Positions 54,535 to 62,165 of a DNA stretch of 64,000 nucleotides are shown one piece after another; within the stretch, counting starts at the first letter, position 1; every line of letters begins with the position of its first letter. The DNA is from UBA2779 sp965232615 (GTDB taxonomy: Bacteria > Spirochaetota > Spirochaetia > DSM-2461), in the NCBI GenBank assembly GCA_965232615.1, contig OZ246985.1, positions 248,001-312,000 on the forward strand, in the 5' to 3' direction. Both the position numbers and the translations under genes were made by a program. The notes beneath the pieces are model-generated. The model saw only the letters and a list, made by a program, of their open reading frames with translations, did no database searches and was not told the origin of the DNA.

Positions 54535-56157
54535 ATGAGCAATTCTCAGCGATGTATAGCTCTCATCGATAATTATGATTCCTTCACCTACAATATTTAC
54601 CAGATGGTCAGCTGCTTGATTAATAATGATCCCGACATTGAGGTTCGGGTGTTTCGAAACGATCAGATTACAGTTGATGAGCTTGGGCAACTGCCTGTGG
54701 ATCGGATCATCATTTCCGCAGGACCGGGCATACCGTCAGAGGCTGGTATTTCAGTGGAAGTCATCAAAAAATTTGCTGGCAAGGTACCCATACTGGGAAT
54801 CTGCCTTGGTCATCAAGCCATTGCTGAGGCTTTCGGAGGTGAAATCATACAGGCAAAATCAATCGTACATGGCAAGGTGGATCCGATCTTCATTGACGGG
54901 AAAGGAGTGTTGCGCAACCTGTCCAATCCCTCTCGATTTACCCGCTACCATTCCCTGGCGGTCAATCCTTCCTCCATCCCCCCTGAGTTGGAAGTCAGTG
55001 CCAGAACGAAAGATGGCGAGATTATGGGTCTCCGGCATTGCAAATGGCCTGTTGAAGGTGTTCAGTTTCATCCGGAATCCATTGGATCTGAAAACGGTAA
55101 ATCCCTGTTTAAAAACTTTCTGCACTGGCGGCGCAACCCTCTGAATTGCCAGACTTTGTTGACCCGGGTCATTGAGGGAAGAGATCTCGATAAAGATGAA
55201 GCAGCTGCGTTTATGGATGAACTCACTGAGGGAAGTATCAATGAAATCATTATTGCCGGCATGCTTACAGCCCTTTCCGCCAAGGGATTCACCCACAATG
55301 AACTGGCTGGATTTGTTTCCGTTCTCGTGAACAAATGCCGTTCTGTCGATCTTGATGTCAAGGGTGTGCTGGACACCTGCGGCACCGGAGGTGATGGGAA
55401 GCATACATTCAATATTTCCTCATTTTCAGCCTTGATCGCAGCAGCGTGTGGCGCTGTAGTAGCCAAACATGGTAACCGCTCGGTGAGTTCCCGGTCCGGA
55501 AGCACCGATTTCTTTAATGCTCTTGGTATTCCAACGGATTTACCCCCCCAGGATGTCGTCTCAAGCATTCTTCGGGACGGATTTGCTTACATGGCCGCCC
55601 CTCTTTACCATGGAGCCATGCGTTATGCCGGGCCAGTCCGCCAGACACTGGGTATAAAAACTATTATGAACTGCCTTGGCCCCCTGGCGAATCCGGTGGG
55701 AGCAGATTTCCAGATTATCGGAGTATATCAAAAGTCGCTTCTGCCCATAATGGCCAGGGCGGCAAGGGCATTGGGTGTCAAAAGGATTCTTTGTGTCCAC
55801 TCCGTTGATGGTCTGGATGAGATTTCTCCGGCAGCGCCCACGGATCTGTTCATGATTGATGAATCTGGAGCGGAATCCGAGTCACAATTCAATCCTGCAG
55901 CTCTGGGAATTTCAAACTGTATGCTGGATGATCTCGTCGGTGGAGATGGCGCAGAAAATGCCCGTATCGCCAGGGAGATTCTCCGTGGAGGAGGACCAGA
56001 AGCCATACGCGAAGCGGTTTGTCTGAACGCCGGGGCTGCTCTTTACATTGCTGAACTGGTTTTGGATATTCAAGATGGTTACAGGAAAGCCAGGAAAGCC
56101 CTCGATGAGGGACTTGTCGCGAACAAAGTTGAGGCTTTGCAGAAAAGATATGAATGA
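54535..56157 (+). CDS. trpGD: TrpG-TrpD fusion: glutamine amidotransferase and anthranilate phosphoribosyltransferase
   Basis: Residues about 5-195 are a class I glutamine amidotransferase: IDNYDSFTYNIYQMV, ISAGPGIPSEAGIS, ILGICLGHQAIAEAFGG with the catalytic Cys, and the late CKWPVEGVQFHPESIGSENGKSL with His-Glu. Residues about 205-540 are TrpD: ALSAKGFTHNELAGFV, VLDTCGTGGDGKHTFNISSFSALIAA, KHGNRSVSSRSGSTDFF, and MKTIMNCLGPLANPV. The fused layout follows the known TrpGD form of enterobacteria. It starts 1 bp after trpE and overlaps trpCF by 8 nt. Confidence 0.95.
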   Translation: MSNSQRCIALIDNYDSFTYNIYQMVSCLINNDPDIEVRVFRNDQITVDELGQLPVDRIIISAGPGIPSEAGISVEVIKKFAGKVPILGICLGHQAIAEAFGGEIIQAKSIVHGKVDPIFIDGKGVLRNLSNPSRFTRYHSLAVNPSSIPPELEVSARTKDGEIMGLRHCKWPVEGVQFHPESIGSENGKSLFKNFLHWRRNPLNCQTLLTRVIEGRDLDKDEAAAFMDELTEGSINEIIIAGMLTALSAKGFTHNELAGFVSVLVNKCRSVDLDVKGVLDTCGTGGDGKHTFNISSFSALIAAACGAVVAKHGNRSVSSRSGSTDFFNALGIPTDLPPQDVVSSILRDGFAYMAAPLYHGAMRYAGPVRQTLGIKTIMNCLGPLANPVGADFQIIGVYQKSLLPIMARAARALGVKRILCVHSVDGLDEISPAAPTDLFMIDESGAESESQFNPAALGISNCMLDDLVGGDGAENARIAREILRGGGPEAIREAVCLNAGAALYIAELVLDIQDGYRKARKALDEGLVANKVEALQKRYE

Positions 56158-57610
56158 AATCCCAGACATTCTGGTGGAGATTACCAGGGACAGGATGCAG
56201 CGTGTACAGAAATATGGAGCTTCCCAGGGGCTGAAACTGCCTGTTTCCCGTACCTCTCCACTGATCAATTTCCATCACCCGACTGATGCAGGAATTCTCA
56301 TTGCCGAAATTAAGCGGAAAAGTCCTTCAAAGGGAAGTATTGCAGACATTCCTGAACCGGCAACCTCAGCCGAATTATATATCAAAGCCGGATTTCATCG
56401 GATGAGTGTTCTTACAGAAGAATCTCATTTCGGTGGCTCCCTTGGGGATTTGATTGCTGTAAAAAGGGCTCACCCGAATGCGGCCATTCTCAGGAAGGAT
56501 TTTCTCCTGACCAGGGAGGATGTGGAAATCAGCTGGAGGGCTGGAGCGGATGCCATTCTCCTCATCGCTGCCCTATTGGATGAGTCTGAACTGTGCCAAT
56601 TGTATGAATATGCCGGGAGTCTTGGTCTTACCTGCCTGGTCGAGGTTCACACCCGGGACGATGTTAACAAAGTACGCCCCCTGCACCCTCCTCTGGTGGG
56701 TATCAACAGCCGGGATTTAAGGCTTTTTCAACTGGAAACACTTCTACCTCTGGAGACCCGGACATTCATCGACTGGCCCTGTGATATTGTTTATGAATCA
56801 GGTATTTCCAGGCCATCCGATGTTCTTTTCATACGAGGTACTGGCTTTGCAGGTTTCCTTGTCGGAGAATCAGTGTCCCGGAATCCGGATCTGGCTTCAA
56901 GAATCGTTCGGGCATGGTCACAGAAAGGAGAAGCCGAAAGATGTTACGATGTCTGGTCGCGTCTCTATGCCCGATACACTTCAAGCAGGCCGCTGGTAAA
57001 AATCTGCGGACTGACTAGAAAGGAAGATGCCAGGGCGGCCATGGATGCAGGGGCAGATCTTCTGGGTTTTGTACTGGCAGAATCACCCCGCCAGGTAGGG
57101 ACGGATTTCATCCGCACTTGTGCGGATTTACCGGTGCTCAAAGTGGGTGTGGTTGTTCTTGCTCCGGGAGAGGAGTTACCAGCCGATGTGGTCAAGCTCC
57201 TGGAAGAGGGGATTCTTGACTTCATTCAGTTCCATGGCGATGAAACTCCAGCTACAGTTCAATCATGGCCATCATACAAGGCTCTCAATTTACAATCGCC
57301 TGAAGATGCCTTGCAGATTGGTTATTCAGGAAGTCCTGCTGTTCTGGTGGATGCCTTTTCTCCTGATATCAGAGGAGGCAGCGGCAGGCGGCTCAATCCT
57401 GAAATCATCAGAGCTGTAGCAATTCAAAGGCATTTATGGCTTGCCGGGGGACTTACCCCGGAGAATGTGACCGGTATTATCAGAGAATTCCATCCATCTC
57501 TCGTGGATGTATCCACTGGTGTCGCAGGAGATGATGAGAAAAAGGCATGGAAGGATGAAAAAAAGATATACCGATTCATGGAAGCCGTCAGGAGAGCTGG
57601 ATATGGGTAA
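56150..57610 (+). CDS. trpCF: TrpC-TrpF fusion: indole-3-glycerol-phosphate synthase and phosphoribosylanthranilate isomerase
   Basis: The start at 56150 (MNEIPDILVEIT) overlaps trpGD by 8 nt. The TrpC barrel carries LIAEIKRKSPSKGSI, MSVLTEESHFGGSL and ILRKDFLLTREDVEIS with catalytic Lys, then LVEVHTRDDV and VGINSRDLRLF. The TrpF barrel (from about residue 285) starts VKICGLTRKEDARAAMDAGADLLGFV and ends in LAGGLTPENVTGII, then VDVSTGVA. It carries out two consecutive steps in one chain, as in E. coli. Confidence 0.95.
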   Translation: MNEIPDILVEITRDRMQRVQKYGASQGLKLPVSRTSPLINFHHPTDAGILIAEIKRKSPSKGSIADIPEPATSAELYIKAGFHRMSVLTEESHFGGSLGDLIAVKRAHPNAAILRKDFLLTREDVEISWRAGADAILLIAALLDESELCQLYEYAGSLGLTCLVEVHTRDDVNKVRPLHPPLVGINSRDLRLFQLETLLPLETRTFIDWPCDIVYESGISRPSDVLFIRGTGFAGFLVGESVSRNPDLASRIVRAWSQKGEAERCYDVWSRLYARYTSSRPLVKICGLTRKEDARAAMDAGADLLGFVLAESPRQVGTDFIRTCADLPVLKVGVVVLAPGEELPADVVKLLEEGILDFIQFHGDETPATVQSWPSYKALNLQSPEDALQIGYSGSPAVLVDAFSPDIRGGSGRRLNPEIIRAVAIQRHLWLAGGLTPENVTGIIREFHPSLVDVSTGVAGDDEKKAWKDEKKIYRFMEAVRRAGYG

Positions 57611-58838
57611 AAAAGGTTTCTTTGGGCACTATGGGGGACGGTATACAGCCGAAGTCCTGCACCAGCCGCTTGAACAGCTGGAAGAGGAATTCATGGCGGC
57701 CATGAGGGATGATAAATTCATCGCTGAGTATGAAGATTTTCAGAAGGAGTACATTGGCCGCCCTACCCCGTTTCTCCCGGCAAGGAATGCTTCGGCAGCC
57801 ATTGGCGGTGCGGATATTTATATCAAGCTGGAAGGTCTGGCCAATACAGGAGCTCATAAAATAAATAATGCGGCTGGTCAGGCCTTGCTGGCTAAGAGAA
57901 TGGGAAAAACAAGGATAATCGCAGAAACAGGAGCTGGTCAGCATGGTGTCGCTGTCGCAGCCTCCTGTGCCCGTATAGGGCTGGACTGTGTTGTGTACAT
58001 GGGGGAAGAAGACATCAGAAGGCAACAACCCAATGTCTATTGGATGGAACTGTTCGGGGCCAGAGTCTGTCCGGTGAGATCGGGGAGCCGCACTCTGAAA
58101 GATGCCGTTAATGAAGCTCTCAGGGACTGGGCCTCCAGTTGGGAGAATACCCATTACCTTTTGGGCTCTGCCCTGGGTCCATCTCCATTTCCCGATATGG
58201 TACGGGAGTTTCAGTCCATAATCGGCAGGGAAACCAGAACCCAGCTTGCTGATATGGGAGAGATAATTCCCGATGCCCTGGTCGCTTGTGTGGGCGGGGG
58301 CTCCAATGCCATTGGATTCTTTGAGCCCTATCTCGATATGGAAAAACCCATACTTCTTGGAGCCGAAGCAGGGGGGCGCGGCCCCGAGAAGGGCAATAAT
58401 GCCGTCCGCATGTCCAAAGAAGGGAAACCGGGCATTATCCAGGGTTACAAGAGCCGTTTTCTCACCGATGACGATGGACAGGTGCTGTCCACTCACTCTA
58501 TTTCTGCCGGACTGGACTATGCAGGGATAGGGCCCCAGTTAGCCGCACTTGGTGAAACTGGACGCATACAATTCGTCAGTGTTACGGATAAAGAGGCCCT
58601 GGAAGCCCTGAAATTCTTTGCCCGTGAAGAAGCATTGATTTTCGCTATGGAATCCGCTCATGCCGGAGCTGCCGCTCTGGATCTGGCGCGAAGTCTGGGA
58701 CCGGGAAAGAATATAGTTGTCAACATGTCCGGCCGTGGAGACAAGGATATTTTCATATCGGCCGCAGCCCTTGATGGTGAGGCCTGGAGACTGTTCCTCA
58801 GGGACGAAAGCCAGCGGGAGGAGTATTATGATCTCTGA
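57603..58838 (+). CDS. trpB: Tryptophan synthase beta chain
   Basis: The start at 57603 (MGKKGFFGHYGGRYTAEVL) is the family N-terminus. The PLP lysine is in LANTGAHKINNA, the substrate loop is ETGAGQHGVAVA, and the phosphate loop is CVGGGSNAIG, followed by late SAGLDYAGIGPQ. It condenses indole with serine and pairs with TrpA encoded next, 10 nt overlapping. It is of the standard TrpB1 class by length (411 residues). Confidence 0.96.
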   Translation: MGKKGFFGHYGGRYTAEVLHQPLEQLEEEFMAAMRDDKFIAEYEDFQKEYIGRPTPFLPARNASAAIGGADIYIKLEGLANTGAHKINNAAGQALLAKRMGKTRIIAETGAGQHGVAVAASCARIGLDCVVYMGEEDIRRQQPNVYWMELFGARVCPVRSGSRTLKDAVNEALRDWASSWENTHYLLGSALGPSPFPDMVREFQSIIGRETRTQLADMGEIIPDALVACVGGGSNAIGFFEPYLDMEKPILLGAEAGGRGPEKGNNAVRMSKEGKPGIIQGYKSRFLTDDDGQVLSTHSISAGLDYAGIGPQLAALGETGRIQFVSVTDKEALEALKFFAREEALIFAMESAHAGAAALDLARSLGPGKNIVVNMSGRGDKDIFISAAALDGEAWRLFLRDESQREEYYDL

Positions 58839-59604
58839 GGGCAAGTCCAGAGTTATTACTCATTTCATAGCGGGTTATCCTTCGTATGACACTTCACTGG
58901 ATGTGGCTCGAGGCTTGATTGCCGGGGGAGCCTTTGCTCTTGAAATGCAGATACCCTTTTCAGATCCCAACGCTGATGGTCCTGTTATTGAAGGGGCCTG
59001 CCGGGACGCTCTATCTGCCGGATTCACAACCAGAGATGCTTTTCAACTCCTTGAAACCATTCGTTCCGAATCGGACATACCTGTTTTTGTCATGAGTTAT
59101 GCCAGTCTGGTTTTTACCCCCGGAGTGGAAAACTTCATCCACCAGGCAAAGAAATCCGGTGCCAGTGGACTAATTGTTCCCGACCTTACTCCAGGGGCTG
59201 ATGAAGACCTCTTCCAGAGAGCCGCAGAAGCTCAATGCCCCGCTGTTCCCGTTATCGTTCCATGGATCAGCATGAAACGGCTGAAACAGATTCTTACCGA
59301 ACCCATCGAATGGGTTTACGTTGCCCTCAGAAGCGGCATCACCGGCACATATACAGAAATCGGAGATAGGCAAATAGAATTCCTGGAAAGTATCCGCGAT
59401 CTGAAAAAAGGAAACACTCCGAAAGTGATGGCGGGATTTGGAATTCAGCGGTCAGAGCAGGTTCAATCAGTAATGGCGATGGCAGATGCCGCCATAGTCG
59501 GTTCAGCTCTTGTAAAAGCTATAGCTGAGGCAGGATTGGAAAAGGCAGGTCAGACAGTTCAAGTCTTCGTTGAGAAGCTGGTCAATTATCATTCCGATTC
59601 ATAA
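58828..59604 (+). CDS. trpA: Tryptophan synthase alpha chain
   Basis: The start at 58828 (MISEGKSRVITHFIAGYPSYDT) lies inside the trpB end. The TIM barrel has catalytic Glu in ALEMQIPFSDPNADGPVIEGA, Asp in the PNADGP loop, and SGASGLIVPDLTPGADED, plus the phosphate loop GFGIQRSEQVQSV. The usual STGVTG loop is RSGITGTY here. It cleaves indole-3-glycerol phosphate and channels indole to TrpB. Last gene of the operon; its end overlaps the convergent endonuclease gene by 16 nt. Confidence 0.93.
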   Translation: MISEGKSRVITHFIAGYPSYDTSLDVARGLIAGGAFALEMQIPFSDPNADGPVIEGACRDALSAGFTTRDAFQLLETIRSESDIPVFVMSYASLVFTPGVENFIHQAKKSGASGLIVPDLTPGADEDLFQRAAEAQCPAVPVIVPWISMKRLKQILTEPIEWVYVALRSGITGTYTEIGDRQIEFLESIRDLKKGNTPKVMAGFGIQRSEQVQSVMAMADAAIVGSALVKAIAEAGLEKAGQTVQVFVEKLVNYHSDS

Positions 59605-60617
59605 TCCTCACGAAATTCCAGGGTGCTGTTGAACTCCAGGATTAACGGCAAATGATCACTGTAACCTTCTTCCAGATCTGTCCGCCACCGTTCGGGGTAG
59701 CCTTGACTGTTCAGCATTACATCCAGAGTACCGATTCGAGAGATATGAAATACAAGCCCCGGTCCTTCCGTGAAACCTCTGGATAGCAGTGCCCGGTCCG
59801 GTCTATCCCACTGACCGAGGTAGTTATATGTTCCGGGCGGTCCGGCTGTTGGTTCGGGATCATAGAGAACTAATTCCTGTGAATCATATGGGGGAAATTC
59901 GGGAACATCTGTCCGCCAGATTACGGCCTCGTCTACCAATGTTCCATACGGGCCAAGGGCTGCCGGAAGAACCAGTCCATCTCCGGGAGTGTTGAGATCT
60001 CCTATAACAATGATCTTAGCATCCTGATCTGTGTCCAGTTTCTGTTTCACCATGTCCCGTACTATGGCTGCTTCCAGCCGTCTGGGCTCTTCGGTGGCTG
60101 ATCTATTCCCTCTGGGGGACTTCCAGTGAAGAGCGATAACATAGGCACTGCTCCCGGGTATATCCACACTGAAACCCAGGGCAGGCCGCAGTGAACGACT
60201 TCCCCACTGACCGCAATCCACAGCACTGACATTAGAAAGAGGATACCGACTGATGACTCCACAACGGATTATGCTGAAACCGGGTATGGTCAATGAGTAA
60301 TCATATCCCCGTCCCTTGAGGGATTCCTTCAATAACCGATCAAGAACGTTCTGGTTCTCCAATTCCTGAAATACGATGAGATCGGCACCGCCAGGAACTG
60401 TTTTTACAACGACTTCGGCAACTCTGTCCAGACGCCGCTGCAGGAGCCGTTCATTCCATATTCCCTTCCCCGGATCGAACTCAGTGTACTCGTTTCCATT
60501 ATCCACTTCATCAAACAGGTTCTGCACATTCCAGGTCATCACAGTCCATTCCCCTTTCTCCCCGGGAAACAGACATGAAACAAAAAACAGCATTGAGATT
60601 GACAGCATTTTATTCAC
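59589..60617 (-). CDS. Endonuclease/exonuclease/phosphatase-family protein, likely exported
   Basis: The 342-residue protein has a hydrophobic leader with a possible lipobox (LFFVSC), then the EEP domain: VMTWNVQNLFDEVDNG, LIVFQELENQNVLD with metal-binding Glu, ALHWKSPRGN, and IIVIGDLNTPGDGLVLP with Asp/Asn, ending in EEGYSDHLPLILEF with the catalytic His. Family members cut DNA or dephosphorylate lipids. The GTG start has its AGGGG Shine-Dalgarno within a hairpin. Second ATG at 60608 is possible. Confidence 0.82.
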   Translation of the reverse strand: MNKMLSISMLFFVSCLFPGEKGEWTVMTWNVQNLFDEVDNGNEYTEFDPGKGIWNERLLQRRLDRVAEVVVKTVPGGADLIVFQELENQNVLDRLLKESLKGRGYDYSLTIPGFSIIRCGVISRYPLSNVSAVDCGQWGSRSLRPALGFSVDIPGSSAYVIALHWKSPRGNRSATEEPRRLEAAIVRDMVKQKLDTDQDAKIIVIGDLNTPGDGLVLPAALGPYGTLVDEAVIWRTDVPEFPPYDSQELVLYDPEPTAGPPGTYNYLGQWDRPDRALLSRGFTEGPGLVFHISRIGTLDVMLNSQGYPERWRTDLEEGYSDHLPLILEFNSTLEFREDYESE

Positions 60618-60621
60618 AATA

Positions 60622-60660
60622 CACCCCTGTCAGGTAAGACAGGGTGCAAAAGGGTTTTGC
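60622..60660 (-). promoter_or_regulatory. Two adjacent hairpins covering the ribosome-binding site of the EEP gene
   Basis: Arms CACCCCTGTC (60622-60631) and GACAGGGTG (60638-60646) pair with one bulge; on the minus strand the arm holds the AGGGG Shine-Dalgarno 6 nt from the GTG start. A second stem, GCAAAA and TTTTGC, follows at 60646-60660. The first could control translation initiation. Confidence 0.4.
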
Positions 60661-60719
60661 CGCAGGTACTCAGTGATTATTACTGACTTAACAGGTTTTT
60701 TTTACTATTCTTGGGAGAT

Positions 60720-61913
60720 ATGATGAATTTATGGCTGGTTAAGATTGGAGAGATTGCCCTGAAGAAGGGTAATCGAAAATATTTTGAACGGATTCTCAAA
60801 AAAAATATCAAGCAAAGATTTAATGAAATTGATGCCATGGTACACATCAGTATAAAACCAGGCCGCTACTACCTTGAGACGATACTCGACGATTACAAAA
60901 CGGCCAGAATTCTGGCCAGTACCCCGGGTATCGTTGCTTTCAGCCGGGTAAAAAGAGTTCGAAAAGACCTGAACGATATTTTTGAGGCCTCACTGCTCAT
61001 CGCTGAAGAATGTCTGTCAAAGAAGATTGGAGTGAGTTATAAATTCGAGATCCGCCGAGTGGACAAGAGCCTGCCTTTGGACAGTTATGGCTATGCCCGG
61101 GAACTCGGGAATATGATGCATGAATCCATACCTGAACTCAAGGTCGATGTTCATCAACCGGATTTCATTATCCGGGTTGAACTGAGAGAATGGGCCTATG
61201 TATACCAGCATCAACAGCCAGGACCCGGGGGGTTGCCTGTCGGAACCGGGGGAATGGGTATGCTCCTTCTGTCAGGAGGTATTGATTCTCCAGTTGCCGG
61301 GTTTTTAATGACCAGGCGAGGCTTGAAAATGTCGGCCATCTATTTTCATACACCACCGTATACAAGCGATGAAGCCCATGACAAAGTTGTACGCCTGGCA
61401 TCAACCCTTGCTCCCTGGTGCGGCGGTCTTACTCTTCTTTCAGTGCCATTCACCGACTGTCAGATGAAGATAGGTCATTCTGTAGAACCTTCTGCCATTA
61501 CACTGCACTCACGAGCCTGTATGATACGGATTGCCGGGAAATGGGCTTCCAGACGTCACTGTGGAGCTCTGGTTACAGGGGAGTCTCTTGGACAGGTGGC
61601 AAGTCAAACTCTGGAAAGTATTGCATACACAAACCTGGGCACAGATCTACCGATTTTCAGACCCCTCATTGGCATGGATAAGGAGGAGATTATTCAGCTT
61701 GCTGTCAAGATTGGAACGTATAAAACATCCGTGGAACCTTTTGATGACTGCTGTACTCTCTTCAGCCCGGATAGACCATTGACCCGACCTGTAGCCGAAG
61801 TTCAACAGAGTGAATTTGAATCGGTTCCTGATCTGGAAGAATTGATGGATGCAGCAGTATCGAATACCAGGGTAATACGTTTTGATTCCCATGAAAAAAT
61901 GGTGTCATGTTAG
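60720..61913 (+). CDS. thiI: tRNA 4-thiouridine synthase ThiI
   Basis: The start at 60720 follows a GGGAG. The N-terminus is an NFLD/THUMP region (GEIALKKGNRKYFERILKKNIKQRF and VDVHQPDFIIRVELREWAYVY). A PP-loop ATPase follows with LLLSGGIDSPVAGFLMTRRG and TGESLGQVASQTLESI. There is no C-terminal rhodanese domain; the protein ends at about 398 residues. Rhodanese-less ThiI can take sulfur another way. It makes s4U8 in tRNA and, in some lineages, contributes to thiamine. Confidence 0.93.
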   Translation: MMNLWLVKIGEIALKKGNRKYFERILKKNIKQRFNEIDAMVHISIKPGRYYLETILDDYKTARILASTPGIVAFSRVKRVRKDLNDIFEASLLIAEECLSKKIGVSYKFEIRRVDKSLPLDSYGYARELGNMMHESIPELKVDVHQPDFIIRVELREWAYVYQHQQPGPGGLPVGTGGMGMLLLSGGIDSPVAGFLMTRRGLKMSAIYFHTPPYTSDEAHDKVVRLASTLAPWCGGLTLLSVPFTDCQMKIGHSVEPSAITLHSRACMIRIAGKWASRRHCGALVTGESLGQVASQTLESIAYTNLGTDLPIFRPLIGMDKEEIIQLAVKIGTYKTSVEPFDDCCTLFSPDRPLTRPVAEVQQSEFESVPDLEELMDAAVSNTRVIRFDSHEKMVSC

Positions 61914-61928
61914 TTTTAACTTACTAAA

Positions 61929-61938
61929 GGGCACCTCT
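61929..61938 (+). repeat. Possible solo end of the 270-bp element family
   Basis: The sequence gggcacctct matches the first 10 bases of the element end, 15 bp after the thiI stop, but diverges after that. The gap to 62165 (about 250 bp) shows no full gene. It carries a short in-frame fragment at about 61950-62085 (AIADLCGICFGTADQYIKFS) of unknown origin. Confidence 0.3.
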
Positions 61939-62165
61939 CAATAGTTTTCAGGGTGCGATTGCTGATCTGTGTGGTATCTGCTTTGGCACAGCCGATCAGT
62001 ACATTAAATTCTCGATTCCAGACAAACTCAATTGTAGACCAGGAACCTGTCGGACTACCACGTCCGGCTCCTCAAATTACGGGTAAGACCAATTTCCATT
62101 TTATATCTCGCTTGCACAGTTCCCATATTTTTTGAACAATGGAAAATATTCCCTGGAGGAATGCC

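Noticed and set aside
61946..62085. Short coding fragment (AIADLCGICFGTADQYIKFS) before the helicase gene
   Set aside because: It has no start or family match I can name, and it ends after about 45 codons.
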